From Jeongeupia wiesaeckerbachi (GTDB taxonomy: Bacteria > Pseudomonadota > Gammaproteobacteria > Burkholderiales > Chitinibacteraceae): 64,000 nucleotides of DNA. The translations under genes and the position numbers were made by a program. The DNA lies in assembly GCF_050916355.1 (NCBI RefSeq), contig NZ_CP136946.1, positions 2,418,001 to 2,482,000 on the forward strand. The letters are read 5' to 3'. Position 1 is the stretch's first letter. Every line of letters begins with the position of its first letter. Under the pieces are notes generated by a model. The model had not been told where the DNA came from, did no database searches, and saw nothing but the letters and a program-made list of their open reading frames with translations. Below are positions 17,467 to 25,700 of the stretch, in pieces.

Positions 17467-18512
17467 TGCAAGCGGACGCGGTCGGCGCCAGCTGGTTCAC
17501 GGGTGATCGTTTCGCCGGCTGCGGCCAGCTGTGCCGCGGCCGCATCGGCGGCGGCGGTGTTCAGTTCCAGCGTCAGCCGGCCATTCTGATACGTGATGCG
17601 GCTGATTGCGCCGGCGCCGATGCCGGCGTTTTCCAGCCGTTGCAGCCGCGCCGTCAGCGTATCGGCCTTGCTGCCGGACTGGCGCAGCTTGCTCGCCAGT
17701 TGCAGCGCCGGGTCAACGATGGGCTCGCCAGGGAAGGCGGCGGCATAACTTTGCCGCAACGCCTGCCGCGCGGCATCAACCGACTGGCGCAGCTGCCACC
17801 AGTGCGCGACGTTGCCGATCAGCCACAATGCCAGCGCCACACCGAGGAGCGTGCCGGCGTGGCGCCAAAGGCGCCAGTCGAGCTTCGGCGCGGTCCGTGG
17901 CGTCAAATCACCCTGTAACAGATTGACGCCATCGCAAGCCTGCAGGGCGAGGCTGTCCAGATCGAGCGCCGAGGCGTCGCCGGCCAGGGTGGCAAGCAAC
18001 GAGGCGTCGTCGAGCCAGACCGTGTCACCGTTGTCGTCACGCAGCAGCGCACCCGGCTCGATCGACAGTTGCAACGCGCCCTGATCGGATGGCAGCAGAT
18101 CGGCCAGCGCCCACGCTGCGGCCGGTGTGCGCTGCGTGGCGGCAAAGTGTTGCAACCACGCAGTCAGCCAAGCCTTGTCGATGCTGCGAACGTCGACGCG
18201 GCCGTCGGTGTTGGCACGCAGCGCCAAGTGCAGCGTGTCGACCGGTGCGAGCAGTTCGTCGTCGAGGGCGTGCGGCAGCAGCGCGCGCAGCTTGGCCGGC
18301 GACTGGCGCGGCAAGGTCAGCGTGTGCAGGCCGGTGTGTGCCGGGTGGATCAGCCATTCGAGACGCTCCGCGGCAGGCAGGGCGTCGACGCAGGCGTGGC
18401 CGTGATCCTCAAGGGCGCCAGGTTCACCGGCCCACCAGGATAGTGGCGCAGGCGATGACGGATCGCCGTCGATCAGGACCCGGATGAGCGGATAGCGGTT
18501 GGCGGAGTGCAT
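17460..18512 (-). CDS. gspL: Type II secretion system protein L
   Basis: 350 residues. A cytoplasmic actin-like domain (about 1-215) recruits the GspE ATPase. It is followed by one membrane helix (about 235-255) and a periplasmic ferredoxin-like domain. It is the first gene of gspL-M-N. No gspC-K genes adjoin it: upstream is a divergent tRNA-Leu, so this piece of the system is separated from the rest. Confidence 0.87.
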   Translation of the reverse strand: MHSANRYPLIRVLIDGDPSSPAPLSWWAGEPGALEDHGHACVDALPAAERLEWLIHPAHTGLHTLTLPRQSPAKLRALLPHALDDELLAPVDTLHLALRANTDGRVDVRSIDKAWLTAWLQHFAATQRTPAAAWALADLLPSDQGALQLSIEPGALLRDDNGDTVWLDDASLLATLAGDASALDLDSLALQACDGVNLLQGDLTPRTAPKLDWRLWRHAGTLLGVALALWLIGNVAHWWQLRQSVDAARQALRQSYAAAFPGEPIVDPALQLASKLRQSGSKADTLTARLQRLENAGIGAGAISRITYQNGRLTLELNTAAADAAAAQLAAAGETITREPAGADRVRLQW

Positions 18513-18603
18513 GAAACGGTCGGAAGCCGGGTGGGAAAATTCGTCGCGAGTATGACACAGCAGTGTTGCGGCTAAACGGCAGCGGTACGGGTTTGGTTGC
18601 GGT

Positions 18604-18633
18604 TTGTTTTTTGGGCGCGCTTTCCCCTATAAT
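18604..18633 (+). promoter_or_regulatory. Probable sigma-70 promoter of tRNA-Leu
   Basis: TTGTTT at 18604-18609 and a perfect TATAAT at 18628-18633 are separated by 18 bases, about 55 bases upstream of the mature tRNA 5' end. Confidence 0.6.
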
Positions 18634-18689
18634 CGCAGGCTTGTCTGCAGGCTGCCTCGCATTTGATGCGCGGTTCAGTCGCCGGCGTT

Positions 18690-18774
18690 GCGAGCGTGGC
18701 GGAATTGGTAGACGCACTGGATTTAGGTTCCAGCGTCGTAAGACGTGAGAGTTCGAGTCTCTCCGCTCGCACCA
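18690..18774 (+). tRNA. tRNA-Leu (anticodon UAG)
   Basis: 85 nt with an encoded CCA end. The acceptor stem pairs GCGAGCG with CGCTCGC. The anticodon stem CTGGA/TCCAG encloses TTTAGGT, giving anticodon UAG. A variable arm of class II type (CGTCGTAAGACG) is present, and the T arm has GTTCGAGTC. Confidence 0.97.
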
Positions 18775-18910
18775 CCCGAACCCCCGGCCGGGGTCATACG
18801 GATTGCCGTGATGACGCCCCCGGATGTTCTGCCGGAACGGCCAGCCCCGAACCCTGATCGCGGCCTCTGTCGCTGCCGCGAGCGACACTCAAATTCCAAG
18901 GAAGGTTACG

Positions 18911-20218
18911 ATGCAAGCACAACTGGAAACCCTGAGCGGGCTTGAGCGCCGCCTCAGCTTCTCCGTTCCGCGTGAAGAAATCGGCAAGCAAGTCGATGCC
19001 CGCCTGAAGCGCGTGGCCAAGACCGCCAAGATCGCCGGCTTCCGTCCGGGCAAGGCACCGATCAAGATCGTTGCACAACAGTATGGTTTCCGCGTTCAGG
19101 AAGAAGTGCTCGGCGAAACCGTCGAGCGTTCGTTCGGCCTGGCCGTGCAAGAGCAAAAGCTGCAAGTGGCCGGCTACCCGCGTTTCGAGCCGAAGGCTGA
19201 CGCGGTCGAAGACGGCGACTTCCAGTTCATCGCGACGTTCGAAGTCTACCCGGAAGTCGCCATTGGCGATTTGACCGGCAAGGAAATCGAAAAGCCGACG
19301 CTGACCATCGGCGACGCCGAAATCGACAAGACCGTCGACATCCTGCGCAAGCAACGCACCCGCTACGAGCGTGTCGAGCGTGCTGCTGCCGATGAAGACC
19401 GCGTCATCATCGACTTCAAGGGCACCATCGACGGTGAGCCGTTCAACGGCGGTTCGTCGGACAACTATGCCTTCCTGCTCGGCAAGGGCCAGATGCTGCC
19501 CGAGTTCGAAGCCGGCATCCGCGGCATGAAGGAAGACGAGACCAAGAACGTTGAAGTCAACTTCCCGGCCGATTATCACGGCAAGGACGTGGCCGGTAAG
19601 ACCGCCGTGTTCGCGATCACCGTCAAGAACGTGGCCGCAGCGCTGCTGCCGGAAGTCAACGAAGACTTCGCCAAGGCCATGGGCATTGCCGATGGCGACG
19701 TTGCCAAGATGCGCGACGAAGTGAAGAAGAACCTTGAGCGTGAAGTGCGTTTCCGCCTGAAGGCCCGTGCCAAGGAAAACGTCATGACCGCGCTGATCGA
19801 AGCCGCGCCGGTTGATCTGCCGAAGTCGCTGGTGGGTCTGGAAATCGGTCGTCTGGCCGAACAGGCACAGGCGGACTTGAAACAGCGCGGCATCGACCCC
19901 AAGTTGGTACCGTTCTCGCCGGCCATGTTCGAGGCACAAGCGCAACGTCGCGTGCACCTCGGTCTGGTGCTGGCCGAACTGGTGAAGGCCAACGGTCTGG
20001 AAGCCAAGCCGGAGCAGACCAAGGCAATCATTGCTGATCTGGCCGAGAATTACGAAGATCCGACCGACGTGATCGCTTGGTACTACGAAGATCGCCAGCG
20101 TCTTGCCGGTCCGGAATCGATGGCGCTCGAAGACAACGTCGTGGACTTCGTTCTGTCCAAGGCCAAGGCTGTTGAAAAGCCGGTCAGCTTCGATGAGCTG
20201 ATGGGCCAGCAGGGCTAA
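18911..20218 (+). CDS. tig: Trigger factor
   Basis: 435-residue ribosome-associated chaperone and prolyl isomerase. The start at 18911 follows AGGAAGG. The N-terminal ribosome-binding signature is in GFRPGKAP (about 44-51). The FKBP-type domain is at about 160-245, followed by the helical C-terminal cradle. It is followed by clpP, clpX and lon, the conserved protein quality control block of the class. Confidence 0.96.
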   Translation: MQAQLETLSGLERRLSFSVPREEIGKQVDARLKRVAKTAKIAGFRPGKAPIKIVAQQYGFRVQEEVLGETVERSFGLAVQEQKLQVAGYPRFEPKADAVEDGDFQFIATFEVYPEVAIGDLTGKEIEKPTLTIGDAEIDKTVDILRKQRTRYERVERAAADEDRVIIDFKGTIDGEPFNGGSSDNYAFLLGKGQMLPEFEAGIRGMKEDETKNVEVNFPADYHGKDVAGKTAVFAITVKNVAAALLPEVNEDFAKAMGIADGDVAKMRDEVKKNLEREVRFRLKARAKENVMTALIEAAPVDLPKSLVGLEIGRLAEQAQADLKQRGIDPKLVPFSPAMFEAQAQRRVHLGLVLAELVKANGLEAKPEQTKAIIADLAENYEDPTDVIAWYYEDRQRLAGPESMALEDNVVDFVLSKAKAVEKPVSFDELMGQQG

Positions 20219-20349
20219 GTTTCCTCCCTTGCTGAGCGGCCGGTACGGGCTGCGGCGCAGGCGATGCCCTAAGGGTACGCCGGCCCCGCAACCGGCCGGC
20301 CGTTGTCGTCTGGTAGCGAAGAAAACAACCCCACTCATTAGAGGTGATC

Positions 20350-20988
20350 ATGCAACGATCGGAATTTGACCCGCAAGGCCTCGGCTACGTGCCGATGGTG
20401 ATCGAACAGAGCGGTCGTGGTGAGCGTGCGTACGACATCTACTCGCGGCTGTTGCGCGAGCGGGTGATCTTTCTGGTGGGGCCGGTGAATGACGCCACTG
20501 CCAATGTAATCGTCGCGCAGCTCCTGTTCCTGGAAAGCGAAAATCCGGACAAGGACATCCACTTCTATATCAATTCGCCGGGTGGTTCGGTCACGGCCGG
20601 TCTGGCGATCTACGACACCATGCAGTTCATCAAGCCCAAGGTCTCGACCCTGTGCAACGGCCTTGCTGCCTCGATGGGTGCATTCCTGCTGGCGGCCGGC
20701 GCCGAAGGCAAGCGTTTTGCGCTGCCGAACGCGCGCATCATGATCCACCAGCCGCTGATTGGCGGTCTGGCCGGCCAAGCGTCGGATATCGAAATCCATG
20801 CGCGCGAGCTGATCAAGACCAAGCGCTCGCTGAACGAAATGCTGGCCAAGCACACCGGCCAGCCGATCGAGACGATCGAGCGCGATACCGATCGTGACAA
20901 TTTCATGAGCGCGGTCGAAGCCAAGAGCTACGGTCTGATCGACGACGTGTTGGTGTCGCGCCAGGCGCTGACCCAGTCCCTCGACTAA
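20350..20988 (+). CDS. clpP: ATP-dependent Clp protease proteolytic subunit
   Basis: 212 residues, tetradecameric serine protease core. The catalytic Ser is in GLAASMGAFLL (about residue 108) and the His in MIHQPLIGG (about 133); the catalytic Asp lies in the C-terminal third. The ATG at 20350 follows AGAGGTG; the GTG six bases upstream is the less likely start. It works with ClpX encoded next. Confidence 0.97.
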   Translation: MQRSEFDPQGLGYVPMVIEQSGRGERAYDIYSRLLRERVIFLVGPVNDATANVIVAQLLFLESENPDKDIHFYINSPGGSVTAGLAIYDTMQFIKPKVSTLCNGLAASMGAFLLAAGAEGKRFALPNARIMIHQPLIGGLAGQASDIEIHARELIKTKRSLNEMLAKHTGQPIETIERDTDRDNFMSAVEAKSYGLIDDVLVSRQALTQSLD

Positions 20989-21080
20989 GCGATGTACGTT
21001 CGCCCGGTGTTCGGCGCCGGGCGAGCTTCCGACCATCTTTACGTATCCGCCCCGAAGCGTAACCTCAAGGAGGGGGGACC

Positions 21081-22364
21081 ATGACCGACAAATCCAACGA
21101 AAAACTGCTTTACTGCTCGTTCTGCGGCAAAAGCCAGCACGAAGTCAAAAAGCTGATTGCCGGCCCGCAGGTATTCATTTGCAATGAGTGCATCGAGTTG
21201 TGCACCGACATCCTCAAGGATGAAGCAACGCAGTTGCCTGGCGTCGAAGCAGCCAGCGGCGACGGCAAGAAGCTGCCGGTACCGACCGAGATCCGCGCGA
21301 CGCTGGACCAGTATGTGATTGGTCAGGAACGCGCCAAGAAGATCTTGGCCGTTGCGGTTTACAACCATTTCAAGCGCCTGTCGACCAAGAGTGGCAAGTC
21401 GGCCAATGGTGTCGAACTCGCCAAGTCGAACATCCTCTTGATCGGTCCGACCGGTTCGGGCAAGACGCTGCTGGCGCAGACGCTGGCCAAGCAGCTCGAC
21501 GTGCCGTTCGTGATTGCTGACGCAACGACGCTGACCGAAGCCGGTTACGTCGGTGAAGACGTCGAGCACATCATTGCCAAACTGTTGGCACAGTGCGATT
21601 TCGACGTCGAAAAGGCCCAGCGTGGCATCGTCTATATCGACGAAATCGACAAGATCGCCCGCAAGTCGGAAAACCCGTCGATCACCCGCGACGTATCGGG
21701 CGAGGGCGTGCAGCAGGCCTTGCTCAAACTCGTCGAAGGCACCGTCGCGTCGGTACCGCCGCACGGTGGCCGCAAGCATCCGAACCACGAGATGCCGCAG
21801 GTCGATACGACCAACATCCTGTTCATTTGCGGCGGTGCGTTCGAAGGCCTGGCTAAGATCATCCGCAACCGCTCGGTCAAGGGCGGAATCGGCTTCGGTG
21901 CCGAGGTCGTCAGCAAGGATGAAAAGGCGGGTCTGGGTACGGTATTGCACGACGTCGAGCCCGACGATCTGGTGCGTTTCGGCCTGATCCCCGAATTTGT
22001 CGGCCGTCTGCCGGTGATTGCCACGCTCGACGAACTGGATGAAGCTGCGCTGGTGAACATCCTGACCGAGCCGAAGAACGCGCTGCTCAAGCAGTATCAG
22101 GCGCTGTTCGACATGGAAGGCGTCGAGCTCGATATCGAATCGGATGCACTGGAAGCCATTGCCAAGAAGGCCATGGAGCGTCGTACCGGTGCGCGTGGCC
22201 TGCGTTCTATCCTCGAAGGCACGCTGCTCGATACCATGTACGAGTTGCCGGCGCTTGAGGGCGTTGCCAAGGTCGTCGTCGACAAGACCGTGATCGAAAG
22301 CGGTACTTCGCCGCAAATGGTTTACGGGGCCGTGGACGAGCCCGATCAACCCGAAGCCGCCTGA
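21081..22364 (+). CDS. clpX: ATP-dependent Clp protease ATP-binding subunit ClpX
   Basis: 427 residues, AAA+ unfoldase that feeds substrates to ClpP. The N-terminal zinc domain has CSFCGK and CNECIELC (about residues 12-40). Walker A GPTGSGKT is at about 121-128 and Walker B is IVYIDEIDK. The pore loop GYVGEDVE and the IGF loop in GGIGFGAEV, which docks on ClpP, are present. The start follows AGGAGGGG. Confidence 0.97.
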   Translation: MTDKSNEKLLYCSFCGKSQHEVKKLIAGPQVFICNECIELCTDILKDEATQLPGVEAASGDGKKLPVPTEIRATLDQYVIGQERAKKILAVAVYNHFKRLSTKSGKSANGVELAKSNILLIGPTGSGKTLLAQTLAKQLDVPFVIADATTLTEAGYVGEDVEHIIAKLLAQCDFDVEKAQRGIVYIDEIDKIARKSENPSITRDVSGEGVQQALLKLVEGTVASVPPHGGRKHPNHEMPQVDTTNILFICGGAFEGLAKIIRNRSVKGGIGFGAEVVSKDEKAGLGTVLHDVEPDDLVRFGLIPEFVGRLPVIATLDELDEAALVNILTEPKNALLKQYQALFDMEGVELDIESDALEAIAKKAMERRTGARGLRSILEGTLLDTMYELPALEGVAKVVVDKTVIESGTSPQMVYGAVDEPDQPEAA

Positions 22365-22370
22365 TCGAAT

Positions 22371-22400
22371 CCGCCCGCCGCGTGCGGGCGGATTATATTT
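22371..22400 (+). terminator. Probable terminator after clpX
   Basis: Arms CCGCCCGC and GCGGGCGG around CGT, followed by an AT-rich ATTATATTTT. It separates clpX from lon, which starts at 22489. Confidence 0.6.
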
Positions 22401-22488
22401 TGGCGACGTGGGCGCCCGGCGTTGAATTTCCGCCGGGCAGACCACATTATTCGAACAACGCATAGCAATCATTTTCAAGGCAAACAAT

Positions 22489-24921
22489 ATGTCCGAGCCG
22501 CTCGTGCCGCTGAACGAATCCGCTGCGTACCCGATGCTGCCGCTGAGGGACGTGGTCGTCTTCCCGCATATGGTGATCCCGCTCTTCGTTGGGCGACCCA
22601 AGTCGATCAAGGCGCTTGAGGCGGCGATGGAAGCCGGGCGCCACATCCTGCTCGTCGCGCAGAAGAATGCGCAGAAAGACGAGCCGGTAATGGCCGATAT
22701 CTACCCGGTCGGCACGATCGCCACCGTGCTGCAGTTGCTGAAGCTGCCCGACGGCACCGTCAAGGTGCTGGTCGAGGGCGTGCAGCGTGCAACGGTGACG
22801 TCGCTGGTCGACGAAGATGGTTACTTCCACGCCGACGCAACCCCGTTCGATGGTGACGACGAGCACGAAGGTCACGAAGTCGAGGCCATGCGCCGCGCGC
22901 TGCTGTCGCAGTTCGACCAGTACGTCAAACTGAACAAGAAGATCCCGCCGGAAATCCTGACTTCGCTGTCGGGCATCGAGTCGGCAGGCCGCCTTGCCGA
23001 TACCGTTGCCGCGCATCTGCCGCTGAAGCTCGAGCAGAAGCAGGCGATTCTGGAAATGCCCGATGTCGGTCGGCGTATGGATCACCTGCTCAAGCAGCTC
23101 GAAAACGAGCTCGACATCCTGCAGGTCGAAAAGCGCATCCGTGGCCGCGTGAAGCGCCAGATGGAAAAAAGCCAGCGCGAGTACTACCTCAACGAGCAGG
23201 TCAAGGCGATCCAGAAGGAACTGGGCGAGCTCGACGAAAATGCCGATCTGGAAGAGCTGGAAAAGAAAATCAAGCTCGCTGGCATGAGCAAGGAAGGCCG
23301 CGAGAAGGCAGAGGCCGAACTCAAGAAGCTGAAGATGATGTCGCCGATGAGCGCTGAAGCGGCGGTCGTTCGCAACTACATCGATACGCTGCTGGGCGTG
23401 CCTTGGAAGAAAAAGTCCAAGATCAGCAAGGACCTGGTCGGCGCCGAAGAAGTGCTCGATATCGATCACTTCGGCCTCGAAAAGGTCAAGGAACGCATCG
23501 TCGAGTATCTCGCGGTGCAGACGCGCGTCGACAAACTCAAGGCGCCGATCCTGTGCCTGGTTGGCCCGCCCGGCGTTGGCAAGACCTCGCTCGGCGAAAG
23601 TATCGCCCGTGCGACCGGTCGCAAGTTCGTCCGGATGGCGCTGGGTGGTGTGCGCGACGAAGCCGAAATTCGCGGCCATCGCCGGACTTACATCGGCTCG
23701 ATGCCGGGCAAGATCGTCCAGAGCATGACCAAGGTTGGCGTCAAGAATCCGCTGTTCCTGCTCGACGAAGTCGACAAGCTCGGCCAGGATTTCCGTGGCG
23801 ACCCGTCGTCGGCACTGCTTGAAGTGCTCGACCCGGAACAAAACCACGCGTTCAGCGATCACTATCTTGAGGTTGATTACGACCTGTCGGACGTGATGTT
23901 CGTCGCCACAGCCAACACGCTGAACATTCCGCCGGCGCTGCTCGACCGGATGGAGGTGATCCGGCTGTCGGGCTACACCGAAGACGAAAAGGTCAATATC
24001 GCGCTGAAGTACCTGGTACCGAAGCAGACCAAGAACAACGGTGTTGCCGACGGCGAGTTGGACATCTCCGAAGCAGCCGTACGCGATATCGTCCGTTATT
24101 ACACCCGCGAAGCCGGTGTGCGCTCGCTCGACCGCGAGATCGCCAAGATCTGCCGCAAGGTCATCAAGAACCTGATGCTCAAGCCGCAGGCCAAGAAAGT
24201 GCTGGTGACGCCGAAAACGCTGGAGAAGTACCTCGGCGTCAAGCGTTACGAGTACGGTGTGGCCGAGCAGCAGAATCAGGTTGGCCAGGTCACCGGTCTG
24301 GCATGGACCGAAGTTGGCGGTGAGCTGCTGACGATTGAAGCGGTGACGATGCCGGGCAAGGGCAATATCCTTCGCACTGGTACACTGGGCGACGTGATGA
24401 AAGAGTCGATCGAAGCCGCTCGCTCGGTCGTGCGTAGCCGCGCAGAACGTCTTGGTATCGCCGCGGATGCCTTCGAAAAGAAGGATATCCACGTCCACTT
24501 GCCCGAGGGCGCCACGCCGAAGGACGGTCCGAGTGCCGGTATTGCCCTGGCAACCGCGCTGGTGTCGGTGCTGACCGATATTCCGGTTCGTTGCGACGTG
24601 GCAATGACCGGTGAGATCACGCTGCGTGGCGAAGTATTGCCGATTGGTGGCTTGAAAGAAAAATTGCTGGCCGCACACCGTGGTGGTATCAAGCAGGTGT
24701 TGATCCCGGAGGGCAACGTTAAAGACTTGTCTGAAATTCCTGACAATGTAAAACGTGGCCTTGTCATTCACCCTGTGAAATGGTTTGATCAAGTGTTGGG
24801 CTTCGCGCTTGAAAGCCAGCCCGTCGTACTTGAGCAAATTGCCGGAAGCACCACAGAAATAGTCAGCCAGAATACCGTTCCGGAAGGGGAACAAACCCAT
24901 CCGCATCAGACGAAACACTAG
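22489..24921 (+). CDS. lon: Lon ATP-dependent protease
   Basis: 810-residue LonA-type protease. The N-terminal substrate-binding domain covers about 15-305. In the AAA+ domain, Walker A GPPGVGKTS is at about 360 and Walker B is FLLDEVDK. The C-terminal protease domain has the catalytic Ser in DGPSAGIAL, and the catalytic Lys lies in the downstream GGLKEKLLAAHRGG region. The first base of the hupB -35 element immediately follows its stop. Confidence 0.97.
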   Translation: MSEPLVPLNESAAYPMLPLRDVVVFPHMVIPLFVGRPKSIKALEAAMEAGRHILLVAQKNAQKDEPVMADIYPVGTIATVLQLLKLPDGTVKVLVEGVQRATVTSLVDEDGYFHADATPFDGDDEHEGHEVEAMRRALLSQFDQYVKLNKKIPPEILTSLSGIESAGRLADTVAAHLPLKLEQKQAILEMPDVGRRMDHLLKQLENELDILQVEKRIRGRVKRQMEKSQREYYLNEQVKAIQKELGELDENADLEELEKKIKLAGMSKEGREKAEAELKKLKMMSPMSAEAAVVRNYIDTLLGVPWKKKSKISKDLVGAEEVLDIDHFGLEKVKERIVEYLAVQTRVDKLKAPILCLVGPPGVGKTSLGESIARATGRKFVRMALGGVRDEAEIRGHRRTYIGSMPGKIVQSMTKVGVKNPLFLLDEVDKLGQDFRGDPSSALLEVLDPEQNHAFSDHYLEVDYDLSDVMFVATANTLNIPPALLDRMEVIRLSGYTEDEKVNIALKYLVPKQTKNNGVADGELDISEAAVRDIVRYYTREAGVRSLDREIAKICRKVIKNLMLKPQAKKVLVTPKTLEKYLGVKRYEYGVAEQQNQVGQVTGLAWTEVGGELLTIEAVTMPGKGNILRTGTLGDVMKESIEAARSVVRSRAERLGIAADAFEKKDIHVHLPEGATPKDGPSAGIALATALVSVLTDIPVRCDVAMTGEITLRGEVLPIGGLKEKLLAAHRGGIKQVLIPEGNVKDLSEIPDNVKRGLVIHPVKWFDQVLGFALESQPVVLEQIAGSTTEIVSQNTVPEGEQTHPHQTKH

Positions 24922-24951
24922 TTGACATGCATTTTTGCCGCTTGCTATAAC
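24922..24951 (+). promoter_or_regulatory. Sigma-70 promoter of hupB
   Basis: A perfect TTGACA at 24922-24927 and TATAAC at 24946-24951 with an 18-base spacer, immediately after the lon stop codon and 55 bases before the hupB start. It is among the clearest promoters in the window and fits the high expression expected of HU. Confidence 0.82.
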
Positions 24952-25005
24952 CTCTCTAGCAATCGGCCCGCCGGATCTAACCAACCAGAATGAAAGGGGA
25001 CGTAA

Positions 25006-25278
25006 GTGAATAAATCTGAACTGATCGACGCTATCGCTGAATCTGCAGGCCTGTCGAAGGCTGCAGCTGGCAAGTCGCTCGACGCAGCGATCGAAGCTAT
25101 TTCCAAGGCGCTGCAAGGCGGCGACGAAGTGACGCTGGTCGGCTTCGGCACCTTCTACGTTGCTGAGCGCGAAGCTCGCAGCGGCCGCAATCCGCGCACC
25201 GGCGAAACGATCGAAATCGCTGCAGCGAAACAGCCGAAATTTAGGGCTGGCAAATCGCTGAAAGATGCAGTACAATGA
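25006..25278 (+). CDS. hupB: DNA-binding protein HU-beta
   Basis: 90 residues, histone-like protein that bends and compacts DNA. The start codon is GTG at 25006, fixed by AGGGGA six bases upstream and by the standard MNKSELIDAIA start. The DNA-binding beta arm has the signature GFGTF and ARSGRNPRTGE, as in HU. It has its own strong promoter. Confidence 0.97.
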   Translation: MNKSELIDAIAESAGLSKAAAGKSLDAAIEAISKALQGGDEVTLVGFGTFYVAEREARSGRNPRTGETIEIAAAKQPKFRAGKSLKDAVQ

Positions 25279-25283
25279 TGTTC

Positions 25284-25311
25284 TTTCGTTGCTGCTGATG
25301 CAGTAACGAAA
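25284..25311 (+). other. Long hairpin between hupB and tRNA-Val
   Basis: Arms TTTCGTT-G-CTGC and GCAG-T-AACGAAA enclose TGAT, a 12-pair stem including one G-U pair. No T tract follows, so it is not a classic terminator. It could protect the hupB mRNA 3' end or mark processing from tRNA-Val, which starts 5 bases later. Confidence 0.55.
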
Positions 25312-25316
25312 CGGTT

Positions 25317-25393
25317 GGGTGGTTAGCTCAGTTGGTTAGAGCACCTGCTTCACACGCAGGGGGTCGGTGGTTCGAATCCACTACTACCCACCA
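25317..25393 (+). tRNA. tRNA-Val (anticodon CAC)
   Basis: 77 nt with an encoded CCA. The acceptor stem GGGTGGT pairs with ACTACCC (one G-U pair). The anticodon stem CCTGC/GCAGG encloses TTCACAC, giving CAC. The D arm is TAGCTCAGTTGGTTAGAGCA and the T loop is TTCGAAT. Confidence 0.96.
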
Positions 25394-25437
25394 ATAAAGC
25401 GAAAGTTAGTAATCAGTAAATTCAGCAAAAAATAAAC

Positions 25438-25465
25438 TTGCAAAATTTCTGAAATACGATATAAT
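25438..25465 (+). promoter_or_regulatory. Probable promoter of tRNA-Asp
   Basis: TTGCAA at 25438-25443 and a perfect TATAAT at 25460-25465 with a 16-base spacer in an AT-rich stretch, 13 bases before the mature tRNA-Asp. Confidence 0.6.
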
Positions 25466-25478
25466 CGCTTTCTCTTCT

Positions 25479-25555
25479 GGAGCGGTAGTTCAGTTGGTTA
25501 GAATACCGGCCTGTCACGCCGGGGGTCGCGGGTTCGAGTCCCGTCCGCTCCGCCA
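25479..25555 (+). tRNA. tRNA-Asp (anticodon GUC)
   Basis: 77 nt with an encoded CCA. The acceptor stem GGAGCGG pairs with CCGCTCC. The anticodon stem CCGGC/GCCGG encloses CTGTCAC, giving GUC. The T loop is TTCGAGT. Confidence 0.97.
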
Positions 25556-25563
25556 GATTTGAG

Positions 25564-25593
25564 CAAAAAGCCAAGCGAAAGCTTGGCTTTTTG
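25564..25593 (+). terminator. Terminator after tRNA-Asp
   Basis: Arms AAAGCCAAGC and GCTTGGCTTT around GAAA, followed by further T. It ends the tRNA transcript. Confidence 0.88.
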
Positions 25594-25700
25594 CTTTTCT
25601 GCCGTTCAATTTCGCCAACACGACGTCCTTCTGGGCATTTGAGACAGCGCGAAGCGGTTCTGGCATTATATTCCGCGAATTCTCGCGGAGTTGCGTATCC

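Noticed and set aside
22447..25275. A minus-strand open frame of over 900 codons
   Set aside because: It lies exactly antisense to lon and hupB, which have full family motifs. Long antisense frames are expected from GC-rich codon usage and this one has no recognisable domain.
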